DNA of 64,000 nt from Knoxdaviesia capensis (taxonomy: Eukaryota > Ascomycota > Sordariomycetes > Microascales > Gondwanamycetaceae). The position numbers were made by a program, and so were the translations under genes. Positions 24,354 to 36,908 of the stretch are shown here, piece after piece; within the stretch, counting starts at the first letter, position 1; every line of letters begins with the position of its first letter. The notes under the pieces were generated by a model. The model worked only from the letters and a program-made list of their open reading frames with translations, was not told the origin of the DNA and made no database searches. The stretch covers positions 2,282,144 to 2,346,143 of the forward strand of contig LNGK01000002.1 of assembly GCA_001510575.1 (NCBI GenBank), given 5' to 3'.

Positions 24354-25691
24354 TTGGCAGAAGATTGGGGGGACCGAGGGACTTCATTTTAGAACTGGGG
24401 GCGGCCGCCGGTTTCTGTATGGGCAATCTTTTTGTGTTCCTTCATGTTTACAGGAGTTATGATACAAACGTCAAATCAAGAGCTTTGGGTGCTCTTTATT
24501 CTTTTTTCTTGTCTCGACTTTACCCGGTTACGTTGTTTTTGTGTTTTTTTACTGCTTGGGCTTCATTGGCATTACAAATAAAATTCGACACATCGTGATG
24601 ACTTGAGGTGTGTGCCCGACCGACGGCTGAGACCTGTTGCAGCGATGTGATTTGCGTGGGTGCTCTATCCGTAGGCTGCTGTGGAATGGTTGGTCCTGAA
24701 TCAAGGGCGAAAGGACTTTCGGGGGGAGAAGGGGCCGGGCGTTTGCATATCCCAAGCCATGTTCGATCCAGAACATGAGCAGAAGGGAGAGCGCAAGAAG
24801 AACAGCTGAAAGGAAGCAGTGAGGGATGCAGGAAGGGTTGAGAAATGTGGCGGCTTGCATGATTAACAAGCACAAGTCCCATAACCATGCCGATCTAGAC
24901 CCTGTGTCTGTCCCATGGTCCCGGCTATTTTGTGTTTGTGTGTTTGTGTGTTTGTGGTGTTTTTCCCTCCGTAGCAGGGCAGAGACGAGGTGTCAAGGAT
25001 AAGGGTGGGAGATAGCAAAGAGAGAGACAAGGGGGGTGAAAGAGGATTGAACGAGACGACGACTCGATAGGCTGGCCTCTCTAGAAGCTTCTACTGAGGC
25101 AGGAAAAAAAATCCAGCAGGGTCTGGAACCAAGAGTGGTGAACTGGCACCGACGGGGCGGATTAGTCGACGTGGACATTGCAGGACAGGGCGGGCGGACA
25201 TGGGGATCGTCTGATCAGTTTTCCCACCATCGATGTCATCGTCTTTTTGGCGATGCCGGATCTCGGGCGGGGGGATATGACTTGAGGGTCCCCCGGGCAG
25301 GAAGAAAAAAGGCGGGGACATATCGTATCGGAGGGATTACTGATCCTGGGAGCGAAGGGACGGGATGCGACCGTGGATAAAAGCGAGCGGGCAAACGAGC
25401 AAATGAGACCAAAAGGGCAAAATGAAAGGGCCAGATCAACACAGCGCAAATCCAAACGAGCTCGGAGGAAGTGAGGCACGAAGAATGAACCGCCGTACCG
25501 GAGTACGGTATGGAGGATTCAGACAGGTCTATGCAGCGTCAAAACCCCGGCACGTTTGAGGAATAAAGAAAAAGAAAGAAAACAGGCAGAGCCATCCAAC
25601 AGCCTGGAACCAAGCGCCCTATCCGACAGAGGCTGTGGAAATGCGGGTGTTCTTGTACAGTAGGTACAGTACAGTACAGTACTATGGACAG

Positions 25692-25739
<48 letters not shown>

Positions 25740-27621
25740 ACTACAACAGAGGGGAAAGTCCACTTTTTGCTGCATGGTCCAGGCCGACCATCGAATTTGC
25801 CGAGGCGACGTTTCTTGGCTGTGGCGTCACAGGGAGAGTGCGCGAGAAGCAGTGAGGTTCCAGAGCGTGTCGGCTGAAGTGCGTACAGGGCACTCTCTTT
25901 GTGTGCGGGCGTGAGCGGGTGGGTGAGTGGGGTGTCAGAGTGACAAGCTGGAGCACGCGGGTGCCTCGAAGACACCGAAGATAGCAGCCGTGAGAGAGTG
26001 TGAGTGCCAGTTTTCTGCTGCTCGTATTCCCCGGCCTAAGCTTGAAACCAACACCGGTGATTCAGCGGGATGGCAAACAGCGGGCGCGGGGATGAGGGGA
26101 GAAGCGGCTCATCCTGAAGGCCGGATACGAGTCGACCACCGGCCGAATCAATAATCGAAAAAAAAGAAAAATGCCCAGAATCGCTGCACAGTCTAGCCAA
26201 ACCGGGTCACGAAGAACAAAAGAAAGCAGCCGAAATAGGGGATGCGAGAAAATCAGAAACGAGACCCAACAAAAAAAAGAAAAGAGGCTTCATGACACAC
26301 AGACGAAAAAAATCAAACGAAAAGTCACACAGGTCACAACGCCGATCATCCGGTCTAGGCCCGGCGGCTGGTTACATAAGCCCGGGCCTGGGGCTTTCTT
26401 TTTTCACGCCTGGAAAAACAGGCACCCAAAATGTGTGTGCTCTGGAAACTGGCAGGAGCGCCTTCTCCCAAGTTAATCCGCTGCTGCCCCTCCCAGAATC
26501 CGAAGTTTAGTGGCGGAGATGTAACCCAGCTCGCCAAGTTTTGCACTCTCTGGGGCCATGGTGGAGGGAAGGAAGGAAGGTACAGTTGCATATGTGATTT
26601 CTCATACAGCCTTTTTTGTCGCTTCTATCGCTTCTTCTTTGCTGAAGCTCTCTCTTCTTCTATTCGCTTCCGCCTATCTTCATCCTTCGGTCTCCCTCTG
26701 CTTCTTCCTTTTTCTCTTATATCCCGTCTTTCCCCCGTCCTCGATAGCTTCACTCCCGGTCATATGTCCCCTTTCTATTTTCTGCTTTTTCTTTCATTTT
26801 TGCTCTTGTGATACCTGCTCTCTGATTTTCTCTTCGGCGAAGCTTCCCGCCGCCCACTATCCCGTTCTTGTCTTCGCTCTCCTCACTCCCCTCCTCACGG
26901 ATCTTGTCTCTCTCGCCCTGCCGTCTCTCTTCTTCTCAGCTCTTGTCACTTCATGTCTCTCCATCTCTCCGCCTAACCACTTTTCTGATTGTCTCATATC
27001 CCTCTCCTTTGCCCTAAACAGAAATAACAGTCTCAGTCCAGGCGTGGGCTATATTTATCCCCGTCGTTTGGGGGGTCTCTCATCCTTCGTCCCCATTCGG
27101 AGACTACACTACCAGCTTTGTGTAATCAGCCGGGGAAATCTCTAATTCTCTAGATTCTGTTGGCCTTCTATCCTCTCTTTTCCTCTTTTGTGCTTTTCCC
27201 TCTCCTTCGTCCGATGCTCTCCTTATCACGCACTTCTGCTTCCGTCGCCGTTGTTCGGTCGTCTTCTTCACTCCCGTTTTTTCGTCCGCTATAGCATGCG
27301 ACAACCCGGCGTCCCTCGGTGGGAGCTCCATCTCCAATAAAATTCCGTCGCAAAAAGGTCCAGCCAACTCGCCACCCTTCACCATTCCGGCGAAGAACGT
27401 GCTATTCTTCTCCATTCTTCGCTCTCTCTTCCACTTGCTGCATCTTGCACCTCCAGAGCTGGCTTTCATACGTTCTTGTGACTGCCTTTTATATCAATCA
27501 GCCACAGCTCGTCGTCCATTCTCGATTCTCCCCGCTGTTGTTGCTATTTCGTCACGTACCCACATAAATCCAACCCTCCATAACGCTTTTGTAGTGCTTG
27601 CACCGATAAACACCACCCACA
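24354..27621. other. Long intergenic region with microsatellites and F-box gene leader
   Basis: No supportable gene. The left part is the 3' flank of the AlkB-like gene. Between about 25640 and 25740 lie a TACAG-unit repeat (25663-25683) and a TG repeat of 19 units (25693-25730) followed by AG units. From about 26600 to 27600 the plus strand is very pyrimidine-rich. This is probably the promoter and long 5' leader of the F-box gene; its Ser/Leu/Phe-rich open frames look like composition artefacts. Confidence 0.5.
25663..25740. repeat. TACAG repeat and TG/AG microsatellite
   Basis: About four TACAG units (25663-25683) are followed within ten bases by 19 TG units (25693-25730) and then AG units to about 25740. 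It lies in the intergenic region before the F-box gene. Confidence 0.93.
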
Positions 27622-30083
27622 ATGCTTTGCCAGCTTCCCGATGAGATCCTGTTCCACATCATATCTTGTGAGTTCAATCGGCTTTCATTGTCGTCTTCTC
27701 TTCCCTTGCATGTTTGTCTATCTTGTTTGCCTTCTTGTGGTTGTTGCCCGAGTCTTGTTGCTGCTCTTCCTGGGGCCGGCTTGTCTCGTAATTGAGCTCT
27801 CCTCCAATAAGCCGTGTATCTCCTTCCGACAGTGTCACAGACCGTGGCTGCATCGTGCGGTTCCCCGCCAAGCCGTGCTTGCCCTCCGCTTTTCACTGAA
27901 GTAATGTCTGGAGCTGGTGGGACCGAAACGGCAATTCTTGCTGGTGTTTTCCCAAGAGGGGCTTCTGTTACCCTTGTGTTCTCGGCTTCCTGCAGACGGG
28001 CAGCTGCCTCCTCAAAACTGTTTGCGCATAACTGATGTGACAATTGATATTGGCTAACCTGTGACAAATATCTGGCCTCCAGTCCTAGACGAGAAATCCA
28101 TCGTCACCGCCCAACTAGTGTCCCGCCGCTTGCGAAAAGCCTGCCTCGACGACAACTTGTGGAAATGGAAATGCTTGATAGATTCGAGATTCATTGATAA
28201 TGTCAAGTACCGCTGGCAGGACGTCCGGGCCGGACTCGTGCCCGGAATCAGCCACTTTCCCTCCGGCATTCAGCCACCCAGCGCCGATGCCGTCCACGAC
28301 GGCGACGGGGATGCCATGGACATTGATACCGACACCACCGGCAATGGCTTCATAGCGGCCCCGTCAACGGTACGGCCTCATATTCCCCGCCGAAAGTCTC
28401 CGGTTTCCGTGTCTTCTCGCTTCCAGATAATGGCAAACTGGGACCAGTCGTTCCCATCCGACCGCACGCCGTGGTACGACGAGTACATTCACCGACATGC
28501 TCCCATCCAAGTCAATTGGATGCAGAAACCCTACAAAACGGCCGGTCAAGAAGATATCCACGTCGAGCCTCGTGGGCTCGCTCTATACGCACCAACTCCC
28601 TCGGCGTATAGCGACATGCTCCTTGCTGTGTCTCCCCTGGACAACGGAGCTGTGTGCCTGTGGGACGTGCGGGGCAGTGACAGCCGCCGTCAAGGCTCGA
28701 CTCTGGCCCAGAGCAAACCCGGCATCCTGTTCTACACTGGCGGGCCTAATTCTATGAACTCGCAGCGGTCAAGAATGCTCGACAGCGGAGTCACCGAGTG
28801 TATCAGTATCGACCACCACCTCGGCAGGGCCTTTGTAGCCGTCCAGAGCCGTAAGTCGTTTCCGGTTTGTGTTTTTTTTGGGGCCAGTCAGAGCCACTAT
28901 TTCTAACGTTTTGTTTGCCTGGTCCCCATGATTAGATGTGGTCGAAGTTGATCTGAGCCGCCTCGAAGCCGTCCATTGTCAATCCTTCGAATGGTCGATC
29001 AATACTCTGTCGGCATGCAATCCCGGAGTCCCATTGACCGTCGGAACATCCCTTGGCATCCATCTCCACGACTACAGACTGCGATCCTCCGTCAATTCCC
29101 CGAATGGCCGATACAACGACAAGCTCGACATCTTCCGACAGCTGTTCGACCCCACCCCCTTGCCACAGTATGCGTCTCTATCACAGCCCACGCCTCTCAG
29201 TATCGTCCATGTACCTTCTGGGGCATCGGACGGGACTGTAACCGATGACATCTACGTTGGAGGGCGTTTCCCAAGCATTCTACACTACGATCGGCGGAAG
29301 TTCCCGTCTATCGTCGGGTCCATTCACTCGGGGTCGAGGCTGTCGACGCTGACAATATCTGAACACCCTTACTCGTCGACTAATATTTACACCCGAAGAT
29401 GGGGAACGGTGTCCGCGGAAACCATCAACGCCGAGAAGCGAGTCAAGGGAAACAGTCTGATTGCGTGCGGAGAGTATGGCGGCAAGGGGTCGCTGGAGAT
29501 CTACGGTCTCCAGGAGTCTTCGTCCCAACGCCCCCAAGTCATCAACCGGAACGGGCCGGGGCCAAAGAACTCGGCCACGTCGATACAAAACCGCCAGTGC
29601 AGCGCTTCGTCCAAGATCCTCTCGGCGACCACGCACGGCAACCGGCTGGTGTTTTCCGACGGCCAGGGCTTTGTCAAGTGGTTCGAGCGCGACGGAATCA
29701 CGGAGATCCGCCGCAAGTTCATTGGCACCGGGGCCGGCGGCGACATTGCCCGCAAGCTTCTCTCAACCGAGACGGTGCTGCGCGGTGCTGGCTTTGGGCG
29801 GGGTGTCACTGCAGATATTACGGACACAAGGAGTATGATGCGGCCGGGTGACGCCAATTCCGATGACCTGGTGTTCTGGACAGGCGAGAAGCTCGGCATG
29901 GTTCGCTTCTCGGGCCGCGAGAACTTTTCGGCAGCAGACTTTGAGACTGAGGCGATGCTCAGCGACGAGGAAGCGGATGTGCAGCGGCGCTACGAGGAGT
30001 ACTCGGAGGCGATGCGGCGCGCTCTAGACCGGCAGGCAGACAATGTCCGGATTGTGCGGGGCCTGGGACTGCGCGTGGAGTGA
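27622..30083 (+). CDS. F-box protein with WD40-like C-terminal region
   Basis: Three exons are predicted (27622-27667, 28083-28850, 28936-30083), about 653 aa. The first coding exon is only 46 nt and gives MLCQLPDEILFHIIS. Joined across a 415-nt intron to FLDEKSIVTAQLVSRRLRKAC and LWKWKCL, it completes a typical F-box (residues about 4-45). F-box proteins link substrates to the SCF (Skp1-Cul1) ubiquitin ligase. The remainder has weak WD-like units such as GAVCLWDVRG, FVAVQS and NRLVFSDGQGFVKWFERDG. These suggest a degenerate beta-propeller for substrate binding, with an acidic, Arg-rich C-terminal helix. I do not recognise a named orthologue. The large first intron, the weak repeats and the unknown substrate limit the call. 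Confidence 0.83.
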
Positions 30084-33000
30084 GGCTGGCAGTCTTTTCT
30101 TCCCCACGATACTTCCTTTTGTATGCGGGCATTACGGCGTTTGCGTTTTTGGGCTAGCACAGGTGTCTACGTTTCTCTTTCCCTCTCTTTGGATTATGGC
30201 ATGCGGTGGTTTCGGAGGGTTATATCAGATAAATCTGGGCGGACATCTATCTATCTATCTCTGTTGTTTTGGTGTTTTGTGTGTTCTCCTTTTTGTTCTT
30301 GGACTTTCTAAGCCTTTGCGTGTGTTAATAGCAATTGTATGAGCCAGCGAGCAATGTTTTGTTTCATGAAGCTATAGCGAGGATTTCACCCTCGTTTTTT
30401 CTCGGTGTAAGACTGTGTGTATGTCGTCTGCAACTCAAGTGCATGCACTGTATATCCGGACAACGCAAAAAAAGAAGAAAGAAAAGAAGAAAAAAGAAAA
30501 GAAAAGCGGGCGACACCGTGATACCACCCCATCACCACATCTCAGAGTCGGATTGACAACGCAGCCGAACATGAATGATACACGATGCTATGCAAGGTAC
30601 CTTGACGGCAAGTATCCCGAGGGCGGCCATGCTACATGAACAGTACACGCTAGGTGCGTAACAGGCACAGAAATGCAGGATGATGGTGAGCAGGTTTCAA
30701 AAGGTGTACGTACCTTGACCTTACATACATACATCTTGTGCAGCACAGGGAAAGTGACAACTCAGCGCCGCGCCTTCCCGTTTAGAAACGTCAAACTACC
30801 TAGATACACGCCCCTCAGTCCGATTACGTGAAGGTCCTTTTTTTGTCTGTTGCCTTGCGTGAAAAGTCTGCATGGAGGGGTAAATGCATTCAGATTTGAT
30901 ATCTTTGGCTTCGCCGAGCTCTTTTTTGGGGTGTGATACGTCCACGTTGTCTTGGAGGGGGATGGAATCGCTGGTGGCCTGCCTCTCCTAGCAGGGCCGT
31001 TCGTGGTCCTCGGGGTCCAGACTCCCGGACACCGAGATTCTGGGGTTGTGGGAAGCGGGGCAATCCCTTTCGGGTTTGTGTCCCTCAGCCGGTTCGAGGC
31101 GAGCAAGAGTCCTCTTCCGAGAGAGAGATGGGGACGACAGGACACAGGTCGAGACCGCCAGCTCTCGTATACCGACGATCAAGGTATTTGAGTCCTCATT
31201 TCAAGTTTGCGTCACCGGGGGAGGAAAGGGACTCGAGGCCAAGAGAGACTGAGTGGTCGACTCTTCCCCACGCGCATCGTGTTCTGGTCTGTGTCCGCCA
31301 GCTCAGAGCTCCCTCCCAAAAAAAGAATCTGGCCCGTTGCAGTTAGTGCAGCGGGACAGGTCTGGTTGGCTTGTTCAGTGGACAGCAACTGCATGAGGAG
31401 GGAGGCCCGGACTGGGGAGTGGGAAGCGAGCACTGGGCAAAAGAAATCCGCTTGTGTACACATGCAGGACGATGCTAAAGCTGGGACATACATGCCATAT
31501 ATACCTGCCTGGTGTATAGGTCCGGTACGGGTACGTTGGGTGGGGGAGGACAGTGTCTGTGGTTTTTTTTTTGCGGGTAAGTTGGAGATGGAGTCACGCT
31601 TTGAGAGTCCCACTGACAGCTTGTGTATTTCTTCTTTTCCAGTGATGCGTTATAGCTGGGTCCCCCCGTACCCGACGATCCCTGCCAGCGGTGGTTGTTG
31701 GGGAGTGGTGTGTCTTCCCGTCCGGACGGTCTGGATGTCAGTCATAGGCAGATATCACTGGCGAGATATCAAAGTGGATTTTCGCAGTGACGAGACGGTG
31801 ATACAATCACATTGCCTTTATTTTCATCCTTTACAAAGGCGCGCATCGAACCCGCTGTGCTGGCCGGCAGTGGTTGGCTGGAGATTTTGTATCTCTCCCC
31901 GAAGTCCCTCCACAGTCTTGGATCGACGCACACACCGCTTTTGTCTTGGAAGAAAGATTCCACCGGATCTCGCACTCGCGTGCTCTTGCTTGATACTGAT
32001 TTTTTTCAATGTCCTGCAAATTGCGTTTGGTGCGTTCAAGGTAGGGTGTCGCATCTCGTCGCTGGTAGGTGTGGTGAGTGCCCAATATCTGGCAGTCAGC
32101 CACTTACATCTTCCTGTATACACATCGAGTGGTCTCTCTGTGGGTTGCACTGACATCTTCTACTCTACCTACACACAGACTTGACCCAGGACGTGACTCT
32201 TCTCACAGTCCTCCCGCCGGTTGCCATATACACATGCAAACCCACACAGCCAATTGCGGCCGCCTCGATCCCGAAATCGTCGAACAACCCCTCCACCTTC
32301 TGCATGAAAGCCGTTGCGTCCCGGTGCCGTGATATCACCGCCATACTATTCCCAACCAGGCCCTGGAGCTGCGCTGCCACACCCCCTCCATGCCACACCT
32401 CCGCCGAATAGGATCTGACGGGGGCAAGCCCCGAGGCAGCCAGCGGCCCAACGCACCAGCAGATATTCGACCTATTATTATGTTGTTTTTTGTGTGTCTG
32501 TTCTCTTTCTCTCGTTGAACGATAGTGAACACATCCAAAACCGACATCCAGTCCCCATCCATATCTAGTGATGCAGAGCTCTCTCTCGGTCAGCCAGACA
32601 AGGAGGCCTATTCCAACCAGTCAACAACTGCTTTTGATACTGTAAGTGGGGATCCAGAGAACGACGGTGATTCACCAGAAATTCTGCCAGCGAATATGCT
32701 CGTTTTTATCTGCGTGCGTCTCTTAATTTTTTTTTCTCGAGGCCGCTGTGTCGAGTCTACGTGTGCTGCGTGGCATCGCCGAGTCCACAAAGCTGCACCA
32801 TGGTCAGTGGCGGCCCAATTCCTGATTCGCCCACACTGTTACAGTGCGTCTTTGTTGTGTTGTCGCTGGCTGCAGTTGGATTTCGCATCTTGCATACTTT
32901 TCTTTCTTTTGTTCCCTCGCTATCTCCCTCTCTCTGCTCACCTTGTTCTGCCCTCGTCTTCTGCCTCTCCCATGACCAGTCAGTCCTGATTCTCTCTCCC

Positions 33001-34080
33001 AGCCAGGTCTCCAGCCACAGGTACATATACATGATACATACACACACTTATGCAGCCCACATATGCACGAGTTACACGCACGCCAACAACACATTCACTC
33101 AATCTGTGTCTCTTGCATGACCCTTACCCCATCTCGCCGTCTGTGTTCCTCTCTCTTCGTCAGCGAACTTCTCCTTATCGATCTGTTTGTTGATTTTTTT
33201 TCTGCTTGTCTTGCCTTCAAGCCAGCGCATCAAAGTCAGTCACAACAACACCACCGTCCGTCCTTTCTGCTAGAAGTCCGAATTAACCCGTGTATTCCGC
33301 TTCTACCCCTAGACCGTCTAATACCACCTTTTGGTCTTCCCTCTCTCTTTCCCTCTCGCTCACTCTCTCGTTCTGTTTCTCTCTTCGTACACCTTCTTCC
33401 TCTCTCTATCCCTTCCCTGTCTGTCTGTATGCCCCCCTGTTCATCTTAAATTGTCAATCCCCTGACTGATACTTCGTTGGGACCCTCTCTCCAAGACACT
33501 GCCGATTCACTGTGTTCTTCCTTCTTTAACTCCGTTACCCAGCACTCCCCGAAAGGGAGATCAACAGAACAAAGACCCAGATTCATGACCGGTCATATTT
33601 TGAGACAGGGGCTGACCAGAACACAGCTTCAGTGACACAGAGCATTCCAACTTGGCGGCAACACAAAACACCGGAGGGCCTCTTCCTCTATATAAGATTT
33701 CACCAACCACCAGTGCACAGAGACAAGACAGTCTGCCACAAAGGGCAGCAAAAACGAAGCAGACTGTCAAAATCCTGGTTCCAATTGCCCACCCACTCAC
33801 CTTCGAAACGGAGTCGAAGAGAGGGGGATCGGAGTGGCAAAATTGGGTGTGCTGTACCAATCATAATTCTGTGTGCGTGGGAGACTCAGTTGAGGACAGA
33901 CCATCACGGAACAAAAAGGGAAGCCGCAATAGCCTGAAGCGGCCCGGTCCGGATAGCTTGATTTCAACTCACATTCTGGCCGCGTTCTGTCAGGCCTAGC
34001 TGTTCTCATCGTTGTCCCTATTCCTGTCGTCCTCCCCTCCTTGCAACCACGGCCGCATATCGGGCCGGTCCAACGCCAGC
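30084..34080. other. Long intergenic region; possible unannotated exons near 32.2-32.65 kb
   Basis: The first 300 bp are the 3' flank of the F-box gene, including a short CTAT repeat near 30247-30261. A plus-strand open frame with an ATG runs from 31393 to 32184, but its composition is not protein-like. Between 32165 and 32650 both strands carry frames that look more protein-like, and a GTAAGT occurs at 32642; this is treated as a finding. From about 32880 to 33540 the plus strand is pyrimidine-rich, consistent with the leader of the SprT-like gene. Confidence 0.45.
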
Positions 34081-35250
34081 ATGGCCTGGCCGCATGACGG
34101 GGCCTCGGCCCTGGTCATGAACCATGCCGTGGCTAGCAGTAACCCGTTCCAGCCTATTGGAGGCAAACGACGGGTAGTCGACACCGATCCCATACCCGAT
34201 TTCAGCAGACTGCCTCCTCCCGTTAGTCGACCCAACGACCGCGTCATCCGGCCGGCCTCGGTCCCTCCGCGGTTTGAGCTTGGCAGCAGCAACCTCGGGA
34301 ACTCATCATGGAACTCTCCGTTCGCCAACAAACGCCAGAGGCCGCTGGCCACCCGCTTCTATCCCCTTTCTCGCCTGGTTGCGGAGGCACGGGGTCCCCA
34401 GCCGCCCGTCTTCGAACACGCCCCTCCGTTTGCCAGCCGTGTGTCTGCATCGCGCGCGTCCTGGCATCAGCCACAGCAGGCAGCGGGCCAGATGGCGTCG
34501 ATGGAGCGCACCGCGTCGGGCCTGTGCATTTCGTCCGACTCGTCATACCTGGAGAGCGAAGACATCGACCTAATGGACGACCGTCAGGCTGCACAGCTGG
34601 TCAGGGACCACATCTACCTGTCACAACGCCGTGCGTCGTCCAGACACGCACGCATCCTCCGGTCTCTGATTGTGCCGCGGTCGAAAGACGCCGAGTTCTC
34701 GCTGGATGACGACGCGCTGGAGAGTCTGTTCTCGGCGGCGAACGAAATCTTCTTCAATAACCGGCTGTCCCGTCGTGTATCGTGGGACTGGTCGCACGAA
34801 AAGTCCGAGCAGTACGACAGCCGCATTATTGGAACGACGGCGGTGCGACGCAGTCGGGAGGGGGGCTACGAAACCCTGATCATCCTGTCGCAGCCAATCC
34901 TGCGCAGCCAGAAGTACACCCGCCGGCTCCTCATCTCCACGTTCCTGCACGAACTGATCCACAGCTTCCTGTTCATTTGCTGTGGCCTGAAGGCTCGTGT
35001 CAACGGCGGCCACACCGAGGGGTTCCGCCAGATTGCCGAGATGATTGACGTTTGGACGGGGCCGGACACGCTGCACCTGCGGGAGATGGAGGCGGATTTG
35101 AATCGGTTCCGAAATGCCGCAGTGGCAGATGAACTCGAGTCGACTTCGTCGGGAGTCAATGTTGGCGGCGAAGACCAGGACCACTACGAGCCGATGCCGT
35201 GGGAGGAGGTGAAGAAACGGAGATCCGGGATGGAACGGTCACGGCACTCA

Positions 35251-35286
<36 letters not shown>

Positions 35287-36279
35287 CCTCCTTACTACCA
35301 GCAGCCTCAGCAACAGCCCCAGCATCATCACCAACGCCAGCCTACACATCATCAGTATTCTCCTCACGAGCAAGACCGCCAGGACCTAGTCAATACTTCT
35401 CGCCTGAGTGAGCGTTTGGGTGGTTACTCTGGGTCTCGCGGAGTTGCCCCGCGGGATAGTCCGCCCTCGCCGCCACGGATGACCCAAAGCGATGATGGAG
35501 ATTGGCGGGACCCTGACGACTTTGGCAGCAGTCTCCTAGAGTCGGCGTTTGCCATGCACAGCCCGTTCCGGCCAAACCCGCTCGACGGGCCCCCAGCGCC
35601 GCCGCTTCGCAGTCGGAGAGGCACACTGCAGGAGACTGCAAGCGAGCTGGACCGCATGTACAGGAACGGCAGCCCTGATAGCCTGGGTGGTCGCGCCAAC
35701 GACCATGCAGGTTTTGGTCTGAGCCAGTCGCAGGCGATGGTTCCCCTCATGCGGCAAACGCCGCCGCAGCCTACCGCTCCGCCGCAGATATCGGGTGGCC
35801 CGGCCGACGCAGCAGGCTCGAACTACGTGCGGCCGTCGGTGACGGTCAACATGCGCAGCGACTCGTCGTCATCCCTGACCTTCCAGTTCTCGAACCTGAG
35901 CACCCATAGCGGCGGCGCATCCGAATCGTCCTCGCCGTTCTCCCTCACCAGCCAGACCCCCGCCCGCCCCGTCCGACAACAACAACAACAACAACAACAG
36001 CAACAGCAACAGCCTCCACCGCCGCCACCGCCTATCTCAAAGACTCCGGCGTGGCAATCCCTCCCCCCGCTCCAGCCTCTGCGTCCCCTCCCGCCGTTGC
36101 AGCAGCTGCAGCAGCTCCATCAGCGGCCGGCATCGTCGCTGCGCCAGCAGCACGTGCCGCAGGGGTATGGTGGTAGCGGGCGGAACGGGGTCGAGCTGCG
36201 GGATCCGAGGATGGCGGCGGTGGATGCAAATAACGGGCACTGGGGCGGGGGGTCGCTTTATGTTTTCCAGGGGCGGTAG
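34081..36279 (+). CDS. SprT-like zinc metalloprotease with polyglutamine tracts
   Basis: A single exon from ATG 34081 encodes about 732 aa. The frame stays open a little further upstream without an ATG, so this is the first Met, though a 5' exon cannot be excluded. Residues about 205-340 form a SprT-like domain. FLHELIHSFL supplies the HExxH zinc motif (His at about 290 and 294, Glu at 291), and GGHTEGFRQI supplies the third His ligand. SprT-like proteins of eukaryotes (Spartan, Wss1, GCNA relatives) include proteases for DNA-protein crosslinks and genome maintenance; that role here is inferred. The N-terminal 180 residues and the C-terminal 370 are low complexity and likely disordered. They contain two CAG/CAA-encoded polyQ runs (about 35251-35289 and 35976-36013) and Pro-rich segments. 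No zinc ribbon or PIP box is obvious. Confidence 0.85.
35251..35289 (+). repeat. CAG/CAA microsatellite encoding polyglutamine
   Basis: About 13 consecutive glutamine codons, mainly pure CAG ending in CAA, lie in the frame of the SprT-like gene. Pure CAG runs are prone to length change. A more mixed CAA/CAG run follows at 35976-36013 in the same gene. Confidence 0.95.
35976..36013 (+). repeat. CAA/CAG microsatellite encoding polyglutamine
   Basis: A second glutamine-coding run in the SprT-like gene, chiefly CAA with interspersed CAG, followed directly by a CCN run coding polyproline. Confidence 0.93.
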
Positions 36280-36908
36280 AGTGACGCATTCCCCCCTTGA
36301 CTCTTTTCTTTTCTTCTTCTAATGATATTATGATGGACTACATGTCGTTTTAATTCTGGGATATTTACGGGCTTTGCCTTTTTGTTTCACCTTCGCGAGA
36401 TGGATACTTCAATCTTCAGTCCTGGGTTGGTGCTTGTGTGTTTCTGAAGAGAGGCATCGTTTCGCTTTCTGCACCTTTCTCGTTCTGCGTTTCTTATCCG
36501 CGTGTAATTTGGAACCTGTACGTGTGGAGTGTTTGCTCTGTTTGCTTGTCTTCTTTGCATCTGGCTGGATATGTGTTTCTTGGGAAGGGCTTTTCTTAAA
36601 CTGTTTTGTTTGGGCTGGGTATTCGGGTGTACTATCAGGATATAGCATAGATTGCGTGGGATGGGTGGTGATGACGGGGCGGTAAAGAATAGTATGGGCT
36701 TTGCTTCTTGTGTGTCCCTTCTTGTTTCCTTCGAATGGGACCATGCTATGCATGTTTTATCACCTGCCAACCAGCGGACCACGCTGTTCATTTGTCGTCA
36801 ATTTGTCTATCTAACGGGTTTCATTAAGGGATGTACATCGACAATGGGTCTATATGTCCCTCCTGGAGGGTTGGCTGTTCACTCAGCTAGTACGGCCCCC
36901 CCCGGTGT
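36280..36908. other. Convergent 3' region of SprT-like gene and CHK1
   Basis: This spacer of about 630 bp lies between two facing gene ends. It is T-rich after 36290 and otherwise unremarkable. The open frames crossing it are continuations of antisense frames of the GC-rich kinase gene and are not called. Confidence 0.45.

Noticed and set aside
26558..27145. 195-codon plus-strand open frame before the F-box gene
   Set aside because: It is a Ser/Leu/Phe/Pro translation of a pyrimidine-rich leader, with no motif.
31393..32184. ATG-started open frame of 263 codons in the F-box/SprT spacer
   Set aside because: Composition is rich in Cys, Trp and Ser with no domain or codon bias; it is probably chance, though the neighbouring 32.2-32.65 kb stretch is reported as a finding.
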